Shown: in pieces, positions 63,887-64,000 of the stretch
Layout: each line of letters begins with the position of its first letter
Numbering within the stretch: the first letter of the stretch is position 1
Source of the DNA: Gemmataceae bacterium
GTDB lineage: Bacteria > Planctomycetota > Planctomycetia > Gemmatales > Gemmataceae
DNA: 64,000 nt
Direction: 5' to 3'
Assembly: GCA_009691845.1 (NCBI GenBank)
Contig: SIAJ01000001.1
Location: forward strand, 62,001 to 126,000
Position numbers and translations under genes: made by a program
The notes under the pieces: model-generated
What the model was told of the DNA's origin: nothing
What the model saw: only the letters and a program-made list of their open reading frames with translations
Database searches by the model: none

Positions 63887-64000
63887 TTACAACTCAATTC
63901 GATTCACCGAAACTCGATCGCGAAGTTGCTTCATGCCGCGGACATTGATCTGTCGCACGCGCTCCTTCGTGATGCCGAAGTGCTGGCCGATCTGCTCGAG
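63887..64000 (-). CDS. Sigma-70 family RNA polymerase sigma factor, C-terminal end
   Basis: Last 37 residues of a sigma factor; the rest lies beyond the window. LEQIGQHFGITKERVRQINV is the region 4.2 helix-turn-helix that binds the -35 element. The C-terminus (RGMKQLRDRVSVNRIEL) fits the RpoD/RpoH-type group rather than ECF. Stop TAA at 63887-63889. Confidence 0.85.
   Translation of the reverse strand, partial: LEQIGQHFGITKERVRQINVRGMKQLRDRVSVNRIEL

Overview
This 64 kb window is chromosomal DNA of a planctomycete, most likely a relative of the Gemmata/Zavarzinella/Fimbriiglobus group. The evidence is indirect. It carries a DUF1549/DUF1553 cytochrome-like protein with a Big2 domain, PQQ-propeller and TolB-like secreted proteins, NPCBM-tailed and trypsin-like proteases, a GH3 amido-synthetase, a very large SecE and a TIGR03960 radical SAM protein. 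No taxonomic search could be run.

Layout. Positions 1-1.3 kb hold a secreted-protein fragment and a short-chain dehydrogenase. From 1.6 to 17.1 kb, all on the minus strand, lies the universal transcription/translation block, in transcript order tRNA-Thr(UGU), tRNA-Tyr, tRNA-Gly, tRNA-Thr(GGU), tuf, tRNA-Trp, secE, nusG, rplK, rplA, rplJ, rplL, rpoB, rpoC, ending in a strong terminator. This is essentially the Escherichia coli thrU-to-rpoC order. Positions 17.2-19.0 kb hold a Minf_1886-type gene and a RicT/PSP1 gene. Positions 19.2-25.9 kb (plus strand) carry a housekeeping run: rpsP, trmD, rplS, yraN, tyrS, obgE, coaX and an mnmE-like gene; rimM is not between rpsP and trmD. A radical SAM gene follows.

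Positions 28.0-30.9 kb are a gene graveyard around an IS3-family element: a truncated PLP decarboxylase, a small secreted ORF with two consecutive in-frame UGA codons, and a prenyltransferase-repeat fragment. Positions 30.9-46.2 kb hold mostly secreted or membrane planctomycete-type proteins, a second Cys-rich PSP1 protein beside a TPR-YggX fusion, an NAD-type isocitrate dehydrogenase, and a protease/lamin-G-like/transglutaminase fusion. Positions 46.3-51.6 kb hold a cyclophilin, dnaX, ybaB, recR and rpoN. Positions 51.6-53.8 kb are decayed (frameshifted protease, sigma-factor stub, tRNA-Leu-like fragment). Positions 53.8-64.0 kb hold a DUF6580-like protein, YciI, an ActP/DUF485 symporter pair, a hydrolase/GH3/methyltransferase operon, a SUMF1-domain protein overlapping an AlkP-superfamily sulfatase-like protein, a DUF4058 protein and the end of a sigma-70 factor.

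The most striking global feature is several families of palindromic repeats, often as inverted pairs, in many intergenic gaps. They occur inside the conserved ribosomal/RNA polymerase operon, within two coding sequences (mnmE-like and coaX), and at gene ends where they supply stop codons. Other leads are an A9 slippage site in dnaX, the tandem-UGA ORF with an adjacent hairpin, and a sulfatase-like protein without the formylglycine motif beside a SUMF1 protein.
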